Shown: piece by piece, positions 24,081 to 32,056 of the stretch
Position numbering within the stretch: position 1 is the stretch's first letter
Layout: each line of letters opens with the position of its first letter
Assembly: GCA_038249115.1 (NCBI GenBank)
Contig: JBBRWQ010000009.1
Span: forward strand, 1 to 55,154
Length of the DNA stretch: 55,154 bases
Source: UBA4719 sp038249115
GTDB lineage: Bacteria > Actinomycetota > Actinomycetes > Actinomycetales > Dermatophilaceae
Reading direction: 5' to 3'
Translations under genes and position numbers: made by a program
The notes under the pieces: model-generated
Told to the model about the DNA's origin: nothing
What the model saw: only the letters and a program-made list of their open reading frames with translations
Database searches by the model: none

Positions 24081-24961
24081 CAGTTGCTTCCTCCCTTGGG
24101 CAGGTACTGCTGGTCGCCCTGTTCGATCTTCTCGCGGTTCAGGCTGTTGTCGAGCATGCCGACGTTGCCCTGGGCCAGGAGATCGGCCATGTGCGCGTCA
24201 TAGTCGGCCTGGGACACGACCTTGACCTGGAACAGCATCTGCGAGTGATAGGTGCCACACAGCTCGGCGCACTTGCCCCGGAACGTGCCGAGCTCGGTTG
24301 GCCTGATCTGGAACCGGTTGACCTTGCCCGGAATCATGTCCATCTTCATCAGGAACTGCGGCACCCAGAAAGAGTGGATGACATCACGAGCGGTGAGGAC
24401 GAACTCCACCCGCTTGTTCACCGGCAGGTAGAGCGCCGGCAGGGTAGCGGCAACGCCCGGCTGGCCGGTCAGCTCGGCCATGGTCCCGGACTCGAAGGTG
24501 CCGGCCTCGATGTAGTTGAAGTCCCAGCTCCACTGTTTGCCGATGACGTTGACGGTGACGTCAGGCTTCTTGGAGGTGTCCAGCAGTACCGACTCGTCGC
24601 GCGCGGTGTAGAAGAACAGGACCGCGATCATCAGGAGGGGGACGACGGTGAAGAAGATCTCGATCGGCACGTTGTAGCGCAGCTGCTCGGGCAGACCCAC
24701 ATCGTCCTTCTTGCGACGGTAGGCCACGATGCTCCAGATGATCAGGCCCCAGACGATCACGCCGACTCCGAGAGCAGCCAACCATGAGCCGTTCCAGAGG
24801 GTGGTGATCCGGCCGCTCTGGTCGGTCACGCCGTGAGGAAGCAGACCGCGCGAAAGCGACTCGCCGCAGCCGCTGAGGGCTACGGCGCAGATCACGGCCA
24901 GACCGGTGACGGTCAGTCTTCGCCGCTTGAGTCGTAGGCCAGAGACTTCGTTGCGTGCCAC
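24080..24961 (-). CDS. ctaC: Cytochrome c oxidase (aa3) subunit II
   Basis: A 293-residue CuA subunit. It begins with a lipoprotein-type signal ending LSGC (about residue 25), then two membrane helices (about 62-82 and 105-123) and a periplasm-facing cupredoxin domain with the CuA ligands in GKCAELCGTYHSQM. It accepts electrons from the QcrC cytochrome. The GTG at 24961 is the start, with AAAGGA about eight bases upstream; the longer frame from 25009 lacks a ribosome site. It diverges from the desulfurase-like gene. Confidence 0.95.
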   Translation of the reverse strand: MARNEVSGLRLKRRRLTVTGLAVICAVALSGCGESLSRGLLPHGVTDQSGRITTLWNGSWLAALGVGVIVWGLIIWSIVAYRRKKDDVGLPEQLRYNVPIEIFFTVVPLLMIAVLFFYTARDESVLLDTSKKPDVTVNVIGKQWSWDFNYIEAGTFESGTMAELTGQPGVAATLPALYLPVNKRVEFVLTARDVIHSFWVPQFLMKMDMIPGKVNRFQIRPTELGTFRGKCAELCGTYHSQMLFQVKVVSQADYDAHMADLLAQGNVGMLDNSLNREKIEQGDQQYLPKGGSN

Positions 24962-25094
24962 TGAGACATCCTTTCGTGCCGTGTCATCGAGCCGACGCAA
25001 GGTGCGCACCTTCCAAATCAGGGACCAGCCAATGGCAGAAACCTTACTGCAGCCGAGGCCTTTGGAAAGGTCATCTCGGGACTATGTTCAAGGC

Positions 25095-26291
25095 GTGGGC
25101 CAACACTTCGAGACCGAGCCGCGGTCCAGTTCGCGTCGACTGCTCCTCGACGCAGCAAGCGCACCGATGCTGCCCTCGGCCAAGGCCACCCTGATCGCTG
25201 CCCTGGATGCCGGTTGGGCTGACCCACAACAGCTTTACACCGAGGGCCGACGCGCGCGAGTTCTGCTGGACCAGGCCCGGGAGCTGATCGCCGAAGGGCT
25301 GGGCGTGCGACCTCCCGAGGTCTCGTTCCTGCCCGGAGGCCCAGCAGCGCTTCGTGCCGGCCTGGAGGGACTGCTGCATGCCGGCCGCCGCCGCGGCGCG
25401 CGGATGGTCGCCACCGCCGTCGAGCACTCCACGATCCTGACCACGGGCCGCTACCACGCCGCCCAGGCCGACGACGCGTCGCTGCTGGACGAGGTGGGCG
25501 TGGACCGGGTCGGCAGGGTTGACCTCCCTGCATTCGGAGAGGCGATCTCGGTTCCCGGCACCGTGCTGGCCGCGGTCCAGTCCGCCAATGGCGAGATCGG
25601 CACCCGTCAGCCTCTCGAGCAGGCACACGGGCTGTGCCGGTCACTCGGCATACCGCTGCTGGTGGACGCAATGGCGTCACTGGGCCGTGACCCAGCACCC
25701 GCACATTTCGACGTCATGGCAGGGGACGCCCGGTCGTGGGGTGGCCCTGGCGGCCTGGGCGTTCTGGTCGTCCCCGAGCGCACGCGCTGGCGACGCCCTG
25801 GCCCGGCCAGCGAGGTCGAGCACGGCAGGACCGACGTGGAGCCGATGATCGCGATCGCGCTGGCCGCGGCAGAGGCCTGGCGGCAGACCCAGGCTGCCCG
25901 CGTGGACCAGGCCGCGCGGTCGTCGGCCATCATCGATCGACTGCGAGCCGCAGCCGCCGGACTGCCTGACGTGGAGGTCGTGGGTGACCCCGCCGAGCGG
26001 CTCCCCCATGTCCTCACGTTCTCCCTGCTGTATGTCGACGGCGAGGCCCTGGTGACCGAGCTGGACCGCAGAGGTTTTGCGGTTGGTTCGGGGTCAGCCT
26101 GCACATCGAGCACCCTGGAACCAAGCCATGTCCTCGCAGCGATGGGGGTCCTCACCCATGGGAATGTCCGAATCACGTTGCCGTTGAACGCGATTTCACC
26201 AACCCTGGAAGCTGATTTGGATCGGTTCATCGCCGAGCTGCCCGATGCAGTGGCAGCCGTCCGGGCCCAGCTCGGGGCGTCAGACCTGTGA
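25095..26291 (+). CDS. Cysteine desulfurase-like protein lacking the PLP lysine
   Basis: A 398-residue fold-type I (aminotransferase class V) protein closely resembling NifS/IscS-like desulfurases fused or adjacent to TusA in actinobacteria. It keeps the early TEGRRAR segment, a TAVEHST motif, SANGEIGTRQP, LLVDAMASLG, and the active-site loop GSACTSSTLEPSHVL with its cysteine. However, where relatives have HKWGGP the sequence reads RSWGGP: codons 25731-25736 are CGG TCG, so the PLP-binding Lys is Ser (residue 214) and the preceding His is Arg. PLP chemistry is therefore doubtful; it may be a scaffold or sulfur carrier partner. The GTG at 25095 is a best guess; ATG at 25032 would add 21 residues. 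Overlaps the TusA gene by four bases. Confidence 0.82.
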   Translation: MGQHFETEPRSSSRRLLLDAASAPMLPSAKATLIAALDAGWADPQQLYTEGRRARVLLDQARELIAEGLGVRPPEVSFLPGGPAALRAGLEGLLHAGRRRGARMVATAVEHSTILTTGRYHAAQADDASLLDEVGVDRVGRVDLPAFGEAISVPGTVLAAVQSANGEIGTRQPLEQAHGLCRSLGIPLLVDAMASLGRDPAPAHFDVMAGDARSWGGPGGLGVLVVPERTRWRRPGPASEVEHGRTDVEPMIAIALAAAEAWRQTQAARVDQAARSSAIIDRLRAAAAGLPDVEVVGDPAERLPHVLTFSLLYVDGEALVTELDRRGFAVGSGSACTSSTLEPSHVLAAMGVLTHGNVRITLPLNAISPTLEADLDRFIAELPDAVAAVRAQLGASDL

Positions 26292-26578
26292 ACGCGATGG
26301 AGGTCGATGCCCGGGGGCTGCGCTGCCCTTTGCCCGTTATCCGCCTCGCTGAGGCCGCCCGAGACGCACCGACCGGCACCCGGATCATCGTGCTCACGAG
26401 CGATCCGGCGGCCCGGCACGACATCCCTGCGTGGTGCCGACTGCGCAAACACGAGCTACGCGAGATGTCGGCGTTGGCCGACCCTGCATACCTGCGGTTC
26501 GTCGTGGTCGTCGGACCTCAACCGGCGAAAGCGGCCGGTGGGGGTAGCGGCAGTGCGCGCCCGAGTCGAGAGACGTAG
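26288..26578 (+). CDS. TusA-family sulfurtransferase
   Basis: A 96-residue TusA-like sulfur carrier. The active-site cysteine is in the RGLRCPLPVIRLAEA motif (Cys13, CPxP pattern), followed by a TSDPAARHDIPAWC segment typical of the family. It should carry a persulfide passed from a desulfurase. Its GTG overlaps the stop of the desulfurase-like gene (GTGA), so the two are made together; in some actinobacteria the two are one protein. The last 20 codons, rich in Gly, Ala and Ser, lie antisense to the 3' end of aat. Confidence 0.87.
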   Translation: MNAMEVDARGLRCPLPVIRLAEAARDAPTGTRIIVLTSDPAARHDIPAWCRLRKHELREMSALADPAYLRFVVVVGPQPAKAAGGGSGSARPSRET

Positions 26579-27195
26579 TCGCCACGCGAAATCTCCGTGA
26601 CGCCCAGACTCGCCAGGTGTGGGGTGGCCCACTGGACATCGATGATCCGCCGCAGGTCACCATCGGCGAACACCCGCTCGGCAAGACCTACCAGCGTGCA
26701 CTTGGACGCGTCGGTCGCGCGGTGGAACATCGACTCTCCCGCGAACAGCCCACCCAGGCACAGGCCATAGAGACCACCCTGAAGCTCATCGTCACGCCAC
26801 GCCTCGACCGAATGGGCCCAGCCGAGCTCGTGCAGACGGGTGTACGCCGCGATGACGTCGGCGGTGATCCAGCGACCGTCACGGGTCGGATCGGCGCAGG
26901 CCTCGACGACGGCTGCGAAGGCAGTGTCAACACGAATCTCGAACTGGCGCGACGACTTCCGTAATGAACTGCTGATCTTGAGGTCACCGTGCAACAGCAC
27001 GCCACGTGGGTCCGGTGACCACCATCCTGTGGGCGGGCCGCCATCATCTCCGATCCCCATCGGGAACAACCCTGCTCGATAGGCCATGAGCACAGTGCCG
27101 GGCTCAAGATCCGCACCGACGCCGACGAGGTCGTCATCCGGCGTCGCACGGTCAAGATCCAGCTGCCAGCCTGAGGGCGGGGGCTCGATCAGCAT
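26518..27195 (-). CDS. aat: Leucyl/phenylalanyl-tRNA--protein transferase
   Basis: A 225-residue transferase that attaches Leu or Phe from tRNA to proteins with N-terminal Arg or Lys, marking them for the ClpAP/ClpS N-end rule pathway. Family signatures are AYRAGLFPMG (about 38-47), WWSPDPRGVL (about 58-67), the ISSSLRKS segment, WITADVIAAYTRLHELGWAHSVEAW (about 109-133) and GGLFAGESMFHR. It converges on and overlaps the TusA gene by 61 bases. The start lies 18 bases after the adoK stop, so the two form an operon. Confidence 0.93.
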   Translation of the reverse strand: MLIEPPPSGWQLDLDRATPDDDLVGVGADLEPGTVLMAYRAGLFPMGIGDDGGPPTGWWSPDPRGVLLHGDLKISSSLRKSSRQFEIRVDTAFAAVVEACADPTRDGRWITADVIAAYTRLHELGWAHSVEAWRDDELQGGLYGLCLGGLFAGESMFHRATDASKCTLVGLAERVFADGDLRRIIDVQWATPHLASLGVTEISRGDYVSRLGRALPLPPPAAFAG

Positions 27196-27213
27196 CGTGA
27201 TCAGGTCAACCGG

Positions 27214-28200
27214 TCAGGGGCGCGGGCAGGTGATGTGGGCCTCGATCTCGGCGCAAGCCTCGGGACCGTATCCCTCGGTGAAGCGCTCCAGGAACCGCCG
27301 ACGGCCCAGCTCGTACTCCTGCGTGCCAACGGTTTCCACGACGTAGGTCGCCAGCATCGAGCCGATCTGCGCTGAACGTTCGTGACCCAGCCCGCACGCC
27401 ATCCCAGTCAGGAAGCCGGCGCGAAAGGCGTCGCCCACGCCGGTCGGGTCAGCCTTGCGCACCTCATTGGCGACCGCGACATCGATCGGCGGTTCGCCGA
27501 GCGTGGTGATACGCGCACCGTCCTTGCCCTTGGTGATGATCCGCGTCTGGACGCGCTCCGCGATCATCTCGGCGTTCCAACCGGTCTTCTGCTCGGTCAG
27601 CGCCGCCTCGTACTCGTTCGTGAACAGGTAGGCCGCTCCGTCGATCAGCTGGCGGATCGACTCGCCGTCCATGAACGCGAGCTGCTGCGATGGGTCAGCA
27701 GCGAACGGGATCGTGCGGGTCCGGCACTCCTGGGTGTGTCGAAGCATGGCCTCGGGGTCGTTCGAGCCGATGACGACCAGGTCGAGCCCCCCGACCCTGG
27801 TGGCAACAGGGCCCAGCTCGATCTCACGGGCCTCGCTCATCGCGCCGGCGTAGAAGGTGGCGATCTGAGCCATCTGGTCATCGGTGGTGCACACGAAACG
27901 GGCCGTGTGGCGGGTCTCTGAGATGTGCACCGAGTCGCAGTCGACGCCGTGCCGCTCGAGCCAGGATCGGTACTCCACGAAATCCTCGCCGGCGGCTCCC
28001 ACGAGAATCGGCTGCTGTCCCAGGTTGGCCATACCGAAGGCGATGTTGGCGGCGACACCCCCGCGCCGGATCTCGAGGTCTTCGACCAGGAAAGACAGGG
28101 CGATCTTGTCCAGCTGGTCGACCACCAGGGAGTCGGCGAACCTGCCCTTGTAGGTCATCAGGTGGTCAGTGGCAATGGATCCGGTGATAGCGATACGCAC
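27214..28200 (-). CDS. adoK: PfkB-family carbohydrate kinase, adenosine kinase (AdoK) type
   Basis: A 328-residue ribokinase-fold enzyme. Features are an N-terminal TGSIATDHL, the GGVAANIAFGMANLGQ motif (about 47-62) and the C-terminal catalytic DPTGVGDAFRAGFLTG with its aspartate base. It matches the actinobacterial AdoK group (mycobacterial Rv2202c), which phosphorylates adenosine with ATP in purine salvage; the nearby erpA and glycerate kinase repeat the mycobacterial order, which supports that assignment over ribokinase. The GTG start has a TAGGTT hexamer six bases upstream, predicting a leaderless message. Confidence 0.88.
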   Translation of the reverse strand: MRIAITGSIATDHLMTYKGRFADSLVVDQLDKIALSFLVEDLEIRRGGVAANIAFGMANLGQQPILVGAAGEDFVEYRSWLERHGVDCDSVHISETRHTARFVCTTDDQMAQIATFYAGAMSEAREIELGPVATRVGGLDLVVIGSNDPEAMLRHTQECRTRTIPFAADPSQQLAFMDGESIRQLIDGAAYLFTNEYEAALTEQKTGWNAEMIAERVQTRIITKGKDGARITTLGEPPIDVAVANEVRKADPTGVGDAFRAGFLTGMACGLGHERSAQIGSMLATYVVETVGTQEYELGRRRFLERFTEGYGPEACAEIEAHITCPRP

Positions 28201-28206
28201 GCAGGC

Positions 28207-28212
28207 AACCTA
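28207..28212 (-). promoter_or_regulatory. -10 element of adoK-aat (leaderless)
   Basis: TAGGTT on the minus strand, six bases before the GTG at 28200. Confidence 0.5.
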
Positions 28213-28328
28213 CCTCGCGCCGGTCCCGCGCTCGAAGCCCAGATCGCGGCCCAGAGCACAGTCACGGTGCTGTTGTTACTGGCGAGTGTTACCGAGTGGT
28301 ACCTATTTCCCCTGTCCCACAACGGAAA

Positions 28329-28334
28329 TACGGT
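28329..28334 (+). promoter_or_regulatory. -10 element of the 72-residue ORF (leaderless)
   Basis: TACGGT, six bases before the ATG at 28341; the same geometry as a dozen other genes in this window, which supports the small gene. Confidence 0.45.
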
Positions 28335-28340
28335 GTCTTC

Positions 28341-28559
28341 ATGACGACTTCGATCTATTTCCCCGGTCCCCGCGACGGCCTTGATGAAGGCAGCCTGGCC
28401 GAACTGGCTCAGGACTGCCGTGACATCGAGCTTGACGTCACGGCGCCCAGGCCGTGGGTCGCCTCAAGTTTCGCCGAGATCAGTGTCCCAGACAACGCCT
28501 CAGCGCTGGTCGACGGCTTCGCGGCCTACATTGGAGGCCTCACCGCAAGCGACGCCTAG
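28341..28559 (+). CDS. Small hypothetical protein between adoK and erpA
   Basis: A 72-residue frame with high third-position GC, so it looks coding. The product is acidic, with no membrane segment, cysteine motif or recognisable domain. It has no ribosome site, but a TACGGT hexamer six bases before the ATG gives it the leaderless promoter seen elsewhere here. Its stop ends at 28559, immediately next to the convergent erpA stop. Function unknown. Confidence 0.55.
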   Translation: MTTSIYFPGPRDGLDEGSLAELAQDCRDIELDVTAPRPWVASSFAEISVPDNASALVDGFAAYIGGLTASDA

Positions 28560-28958
28560 TCAGCTGAAGGAGTCACCGCAGGCGCACGAGCTGCCGGCGT
28601 TCGGATTGTCGATGGTGAAGCCCTGCTTCTCGATAGTGTCGGCGAAGTCGATCGACGCGCCGTCGAGATATGGGGCGCTCATCCGGTCGATGACGACCTC
28701 GACACCGCCGAAGTCGACGACCAGGTCGCCGTCGAGGGTGCGCTCGTCGAAGTACAGCTGGTAGACCAAGCCGGAGCAGCCGCCTGGCTGAACACCGACT
28801 CGCAGGCGAAGGTCGTCGCGGCCCTCTTGTTCGAGCAGGCTCTTGACCTTGACAGCGGCAACGTCGGAGATCAGCACGCCGTGTGCTGGCTTGTCGGCCG
28901 CGGCCTCCTCAGCAACTGCCTGCGCGAGTCGAGCCTGGGTGTCGTCCTGAACACTCAT
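28560..28958 (-). CDS. erpA: Iron-sulfur cluster insertion protein
   Basis: A 132-residue A-type Fe-S carrier (HesB/IscA/ErpA). The three conserved cysteines are visible: one in VQPGGCSGLVY (about residue 67) and the CAC pair near the C-terminus (SSCACGDSF). It accepts a cluster from the assembly machinery and inserts it into targets such as the Rieske subunit or NadA, both encoded nearby. The ATG at 28958 has AAGGAC six bases upstream. The frame stays open 43 codons further upstream, but that part resembles nothing in the family. A similar gene lies beside glycerate kinase in mycobacteria (Rv2204c). Confidence 0.92.
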   Translation of the reverse strand: MSVQDDTQARLAQAVAEEAAADKPAHGVLISDVAAVKVKSLLEQEGRDDLRLRVGVQPGGCSGLVYQLYFDERTLDGDLVVDFGGVEVVIDRMSAPYLDGASIDFADTIEKQGFTIDNPNAGSSCACGDSFS

Positions 28959-29017
28959 GGGTGAGTCCTTCGGTAGTTGGTTGAGCATGTGTCGGTCACG
29001 CATGTGCTGTTGAGCGG

Positions 29018-29039
29018 TATCTGGGCCGTGGGCCAGATA
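29018..29039. promoter_or_regulatory. Inverted repeat in the erpA leader
   Basis: TATCTGG (29018-29024) and CCAGATA (29033-29039) are perfect 7-bp inverted repeats with an 8-base spacer, between a TAGGCT -10-like hexamer (minus strand, 29088-29093) and the erpA start. This could be an operator or an RNA hairpin in the 5' leader. Confidence 0.35.
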
Positions 29040-29098
29040 GACACCATTGCCAACCCAGAGACCCTCGAATGTGTTCCCAGTTAGCAAAGCCTACGTTG

Positions 29099-30265
29099 TC
29101 AGGTCTGACGGGTGGACCACGTGGTAGCCACCCTTTCGGTCCTCCTGCTGAGGGTCCCAGCGGGGTCGGCCAGGGCGGCTGCAAGCTGATCCGGGTTCTC
29201 CGCCACGGCATAGGTCCCGCTGATACCCAGCACCATCGAGTCGCGACGCCCCACCAGCGCCTGTCCTGCGATGACCACACTCGGTTTCGCCCTGGCCAGC
29301 GAGGCCTCAGCCACGCCCGCGACGACCTTGCCGCGCAGACTCTGCCAGTCGAATGTGCCCTCGCCGGTGATGACCAGGTCGGTGGCCAGGACCTTGGCAT
29401 CGAAGCCGACGGCCTCCATCACCACCTGCACCCCGCTGACCCGATGACCGCCCAGTAACAACAGGCCGTAGCCCAGGCCGCCAGCGGCCCCTGCACCCGG
29501 CTTGCGATCCCGTCGAATCGCTGTGCCTGTGAGCAGGTCCCGACCGCTGGGATCTACTGTGCCAACAACCTCGGTGAAGCGCCCCAACGCCGACTCGAGC
29601 TGCTGCGCCATCTCGGGCGTCGCGCCCTTCTGGGGTCCGAACACCGCACTCGACCCATGAAACCCGAGCAGAGGCGAGTCGACATCGGTGGCCAGGACGA
29701 GCTCGACGGAGCGCAGCCGCTCGCGGACCATCGGGAGGCCTTCCAGCGCATCGGCCGCAAGCCGGCTGAGCGCGGCACCCCCCACGGCCAGAACCTTCGG
29801 ATCGCCGGCGCCGAGTGCGGCGAGCATGCCGGCTCCCCCGTCGTTGGTCCCGCTGCCACCAAGCCCGACCACGACCCGGGTCGCACCCTCGCCCACGGCT
29901 GCGTCGATGAGCTGACCCACGCCGTACGTGCTGGTGACCATGGGGTTGCGCTCGTCCGCTGAGAGGAGGTGCAGACCGCACGCCTGAGCAGACTCGATGT
30001 ATGCCGTCCGCGTGGTGCCCGCGTCAATCATCAGGATGGCGGCTGGAACCGGACGCCCGAGCGGATCTGCCACGGTCACGGACACGGTCTCACCGACAAG
30101 CGCTTTGGACAGGACGTCGATAAACCCGGGTCCGCCATTGCTCAACGGCAACAAGGTGAGGTCGTCATCGGGCGCCATGCGTCGCCAGCCGTCGGCGATC
30201 GCCTCGGCGGCCTGGGCAGCGCTGAGGGTGCCGGAGAAACAGTCGGGGGCAATGAGGACGCGCAC
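29099..30265 (-). CDS. Glycerate kinase (GK type, GarK/GlxK family)
   Basis: A 388-residue glycerate kinase that phosphorylates D-glycerate with ATP. Family features are the opening APDCFSGTLSAAQAAEAI (about 6-23; relatives usually have 'DSFKGT'), LLPLSNGGPG (relatives 'PMADGGEG'), VGLGGSGTNDGGAGML (about 134-149), the GAGAAGGLGYGLL loop, and DLVITGEGTFDWQS with the conserved Asp and Glu. Several canonical residues are changed (DSFKG to DCFSG, ADGGEG to SNGGPG), so activity on glycerate should not be taken for granted. It lies upstream of erpA on the same strand with a 140-base gap. Confidence 0.85.
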   Translation of the reverse strand: MRVLIAPDCFSGTLSAAQAAEAIADGWRRMAPDDDLTLLPLSNGGPGFIDVLSKALVGETVSVTVADPLGRPVPAAILMIDAGTTRTAYIESAQACGLHLLSADERNPMVTSTYGVGQLIDAAVGEGATRVVVGLGGSGTNDGGAGMLAALGAGDPKVLAVGGAALSRLAADALEGLPMVRERLRSVELVLATDVDSPLLGFHGSSAVFGPQKGATPEMAQQLESALGRFTEVVGTVDPSGRDLLTGTAIRRDRKPGAGAAGGLGYGLLLLGGHRVSGVQVVMEAVGFDAKVLATDLVITGEGTFDWQSLRGKVVAGVAEASLARAKPSVVIAGQALVGRRDSMVLGISGTYAVAENPDQLAAALADPAGTLSRRTERVATTWSTRQT

Positions 30266-30334
30266 GTGCCCATGCTGTCAGGCCGGTCGCAGGCTCCAGG
30301 TCAGGCGGGTGTGGCATGCCAGGCAGGTGGCATG

Positions 30335-31156
30335 TCAGGGCGGTGGCAGGTCACGTCCTGGCGACGTGGCGGGGTCATCGTCGAGGCGTACGACCAGACA
30401 GGGCCCTCCGGCGTAGACGCCTCCGTCAATGGCAAGAACCCGACCGCCCGCATATGAGAGCGGGCCGGTGACCTCCGCAGAATCCTGTCCGGTAAGTGTG
30501 GCGATGATGCTGTGGCCGTGGACGATGCGCTCGCCGCCGAGCTGGTCGAGGAGCTTGATGGCGGCCTGCTCACCGTCGGGGTCAGCAAACGCAAACCGGT
30601 CGGTCAGCATGGCCCAGCACTCCCACCACCGTTCCAGGTCATCACTGGCGAGCACGTCGTGCACCGCGTGGTTGATCTGCTCGACGCTGTCGCCCCACCG
30701 GAGATAGTCGGTGGTGTCGGAGTGCAGCAGCAGGTCAGGACCCGTCACAGCGATGGCGTCCAGCCCGCTGAGCCAGGCAATGTGCCCGTCGGTGAGGCGC
30801 TCCTGATCACTGGCCCGGCCGCCATTGAGGGTCCAGCTTCGGGCGAAGCTACGTACGGACCGGCGGCGTGACCGGACGAGCCGGTCACCAAAACGGTGCA
30901 TGCCCAGAGCGAGGATCTCGTGGTTACCCAGCAGGGCATCCACTCGCCCGCCGGCACTGCCCGCTTCGTCCTGCAACCGGCGGATCAGGTCGACGACCGC
31001 GATACCGTCCGGACCACGGTCGAAGAAGTCCCCGAGGACGGTGAGATGGGCACGCTCCCCGCACCAGGCACGGTTGGAGTCGAGCAGACTCGCCTTCTGA
31101 AGTGCCCGGACCAGGGGCTCGATGTGCCCGTGGATGTCACTGACGACATGGTGCAC
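30335..31156 (-). CDS. Calcineurin-like metallophosphoesterase (Ser/Thr phosphatase type)
   Basis: A 273-residue metal-dependent phosphoesterase. The five motifs are present: SDIHGH (D-x-H, about 6-11), LGDFFDRGPD (GDxxDRG, about 41-50), LLGNHE (GNHE, about 74-79), a HSDTTDY loop and VHGHSI (GH). The GDxxDRG and GNHE pattern is that of phosphoprotein phosphatases or bis(nucleosyl) tetraphosphatases. The substrate is unknown. The start is a GTG with no evident ribosome site. Confidence 0.85.
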   Translation of the reverse strand: MHHVVSDIHGHIEPLVRALQKASLLDSNRAWCGERAHLTVLGDFFDRGPDGIAVVDLIRRLQDEAGSAGGRVDALLGNHEILALGMHRFGDRLVRSRRRSVRSFARSWTLNGGRASDQERLTDGHIAWLSGLDAIAVTGPDLLLHSDTTDYLRWGDSVEQINHAVHDVLASDDLERWWECWAMLTDRFAFADPDGEQAAIKLLDQLGGERIVHGHSIIATLTGQDSAEVTGPLSYAGGRVLAIDGGVYAGGPCLVVRLDDDPATSPGRDLPPP

Positions 31157-31536
31157 GTCGATGCGTCATCACCCTTTCGGGCAGATTCACCCCTTGAGAC
31201 GGCCTGGCCAGCGGTCAAACCCGCCAACAGGCTCAAAAGTGTATCCGGGCTCAGTCGCGGACGGCCCAGCATCGCCGCCGCCAGCCCGATCAGCAGGGGG
31301 TTTCTGGATGGCTCCCGGGTTGACGACCTCGCTCAGCCCCTCCGGGGCCTCGCCCTGCACCGCAAGCCCGTCAATACCAAAGCCGCCAAAAGGTCTCATC
31401 CTTAGCCCTGTCCCTGATGATGCTGCGAGGCTTGTCCTGTTTGGGCGGGCCGCTCGGTGGAATAACCCGCTACGGGTAAAGATTTGACAAGGGTTTGGTC
31501 AATACCAGCCGGGTCGATTTGCGGTTCTACGAACCG
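31157..31536. other. Gene-poor stretch, possibly holding decayed coding sequence
   Basis: I see no intact gene in these 380 bases. On the minus strand two short open stretches in different frames (about 31190-31399 and 31157-31320) have hydrophobic, protein-like composition but no start, stop or family resemblance that joins them. A small hairpin (ACCCG/CGGGT, 31465-31477) and an isolated TTGACA (31484-31489) are present, the latter without a matching -10. Confidence 0.4.
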
Positions 31537-32024
31537 TCATCCACAGACTGAGACGCCGTAGTCCTGGAAGTACTCCAGCAGGTGTGCCGGCCGGCCGGCG
31601 AAGGCTGCGTCGAGGAGTTCGTCCTCTGCCGGGCCGCCACCCGGGGCAAGTCCGGCTGTGCGCAGGATATGAACGGGAGTCCCGGCATACAGCCCGGCGA
31701 ACCCGTTGGGGCCGCCATGAGCTGGGAACCGACTCCGCGACCGCGCACGTCCGGTGCAACCACCACGCCCGCCACACCGCTCATGGGTGTCTGTCGACCG
31801 CCCCAGAACTGTTGGTACGAGCGGACTGTCGCGTGAGCCAGTAGCCGCTCGCCTTCGAAGACACCAATCGCACGGTGTTCGTTGATGGCCTCGATCTGGA
31901 TGGTGCTCCACCAGTCACGCATGGAGGGGTTGAGCGGGCGGAAGGGCCTGGACCGCACGTGGAAGGCTGGCTCGAGGTCGTCGGTGGTGAGGTCTCGCGT
32001 TCGCCGACTGCCGCTCGAGATCAT
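31537..32024 (-). pseudogene. Eis-like GNAT acetyltransferase pseudogene (internal deletion and frameshift)
   Basis: The first 105 or so codons from ATG 32024 encode the start of an Eis-like N-acetyltransferase, including the RPLNPSMRDWW region, HATVRSYQQFWGG, and the acetyl-CoA loop VVVAPDVRGRGVGSQLM. Near 31700-31712 resemblance stops and resumes in a different frame with what looks like the C-terminus of the same family (FAGLYAGTPVHILRTAGLA ... AHLLEYFQDYG, stop at 31537). Complete Eis-type proteins have about 400 residues, so roughly 240 codons are missing and the two ends are out of frame. A product reading through in the first frame would end in 60 unrelated residues. Confidence 0.72.
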
Positions 32025-32044
32025 GGGTGCGACTTAAGGCGGCA

Positions 32045-32050
32045 TACGAT
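32045..32050 (+). promoter_or_regulatory. -10 element of nadA (leaderless)
   Basis: TACGAT, six bases before the GTG at 32057; the AGGGA between them is too close to act as a ribosome site. Confidence 0.55.
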
Positions 32051-32056
32051 CAGGGA

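Noticed and set aside
25032..25094. ATG 25032 as the start of the desulfurase-like gene
   Set aside because: No good ribosome site and extra residues unlike the family; kept only as an alternative.
28560..29087. 43-residue N-terminal extension of ErpA
   Set aside because: Open by chance; the extension resembles nothing in the family and the AAGGAC site favours the start at 28958.
31484..31512. TTGACA as a -35 promoter element
   Set aside because: No -10 at 16-18 bases, and no gene starts downstream in that direction.
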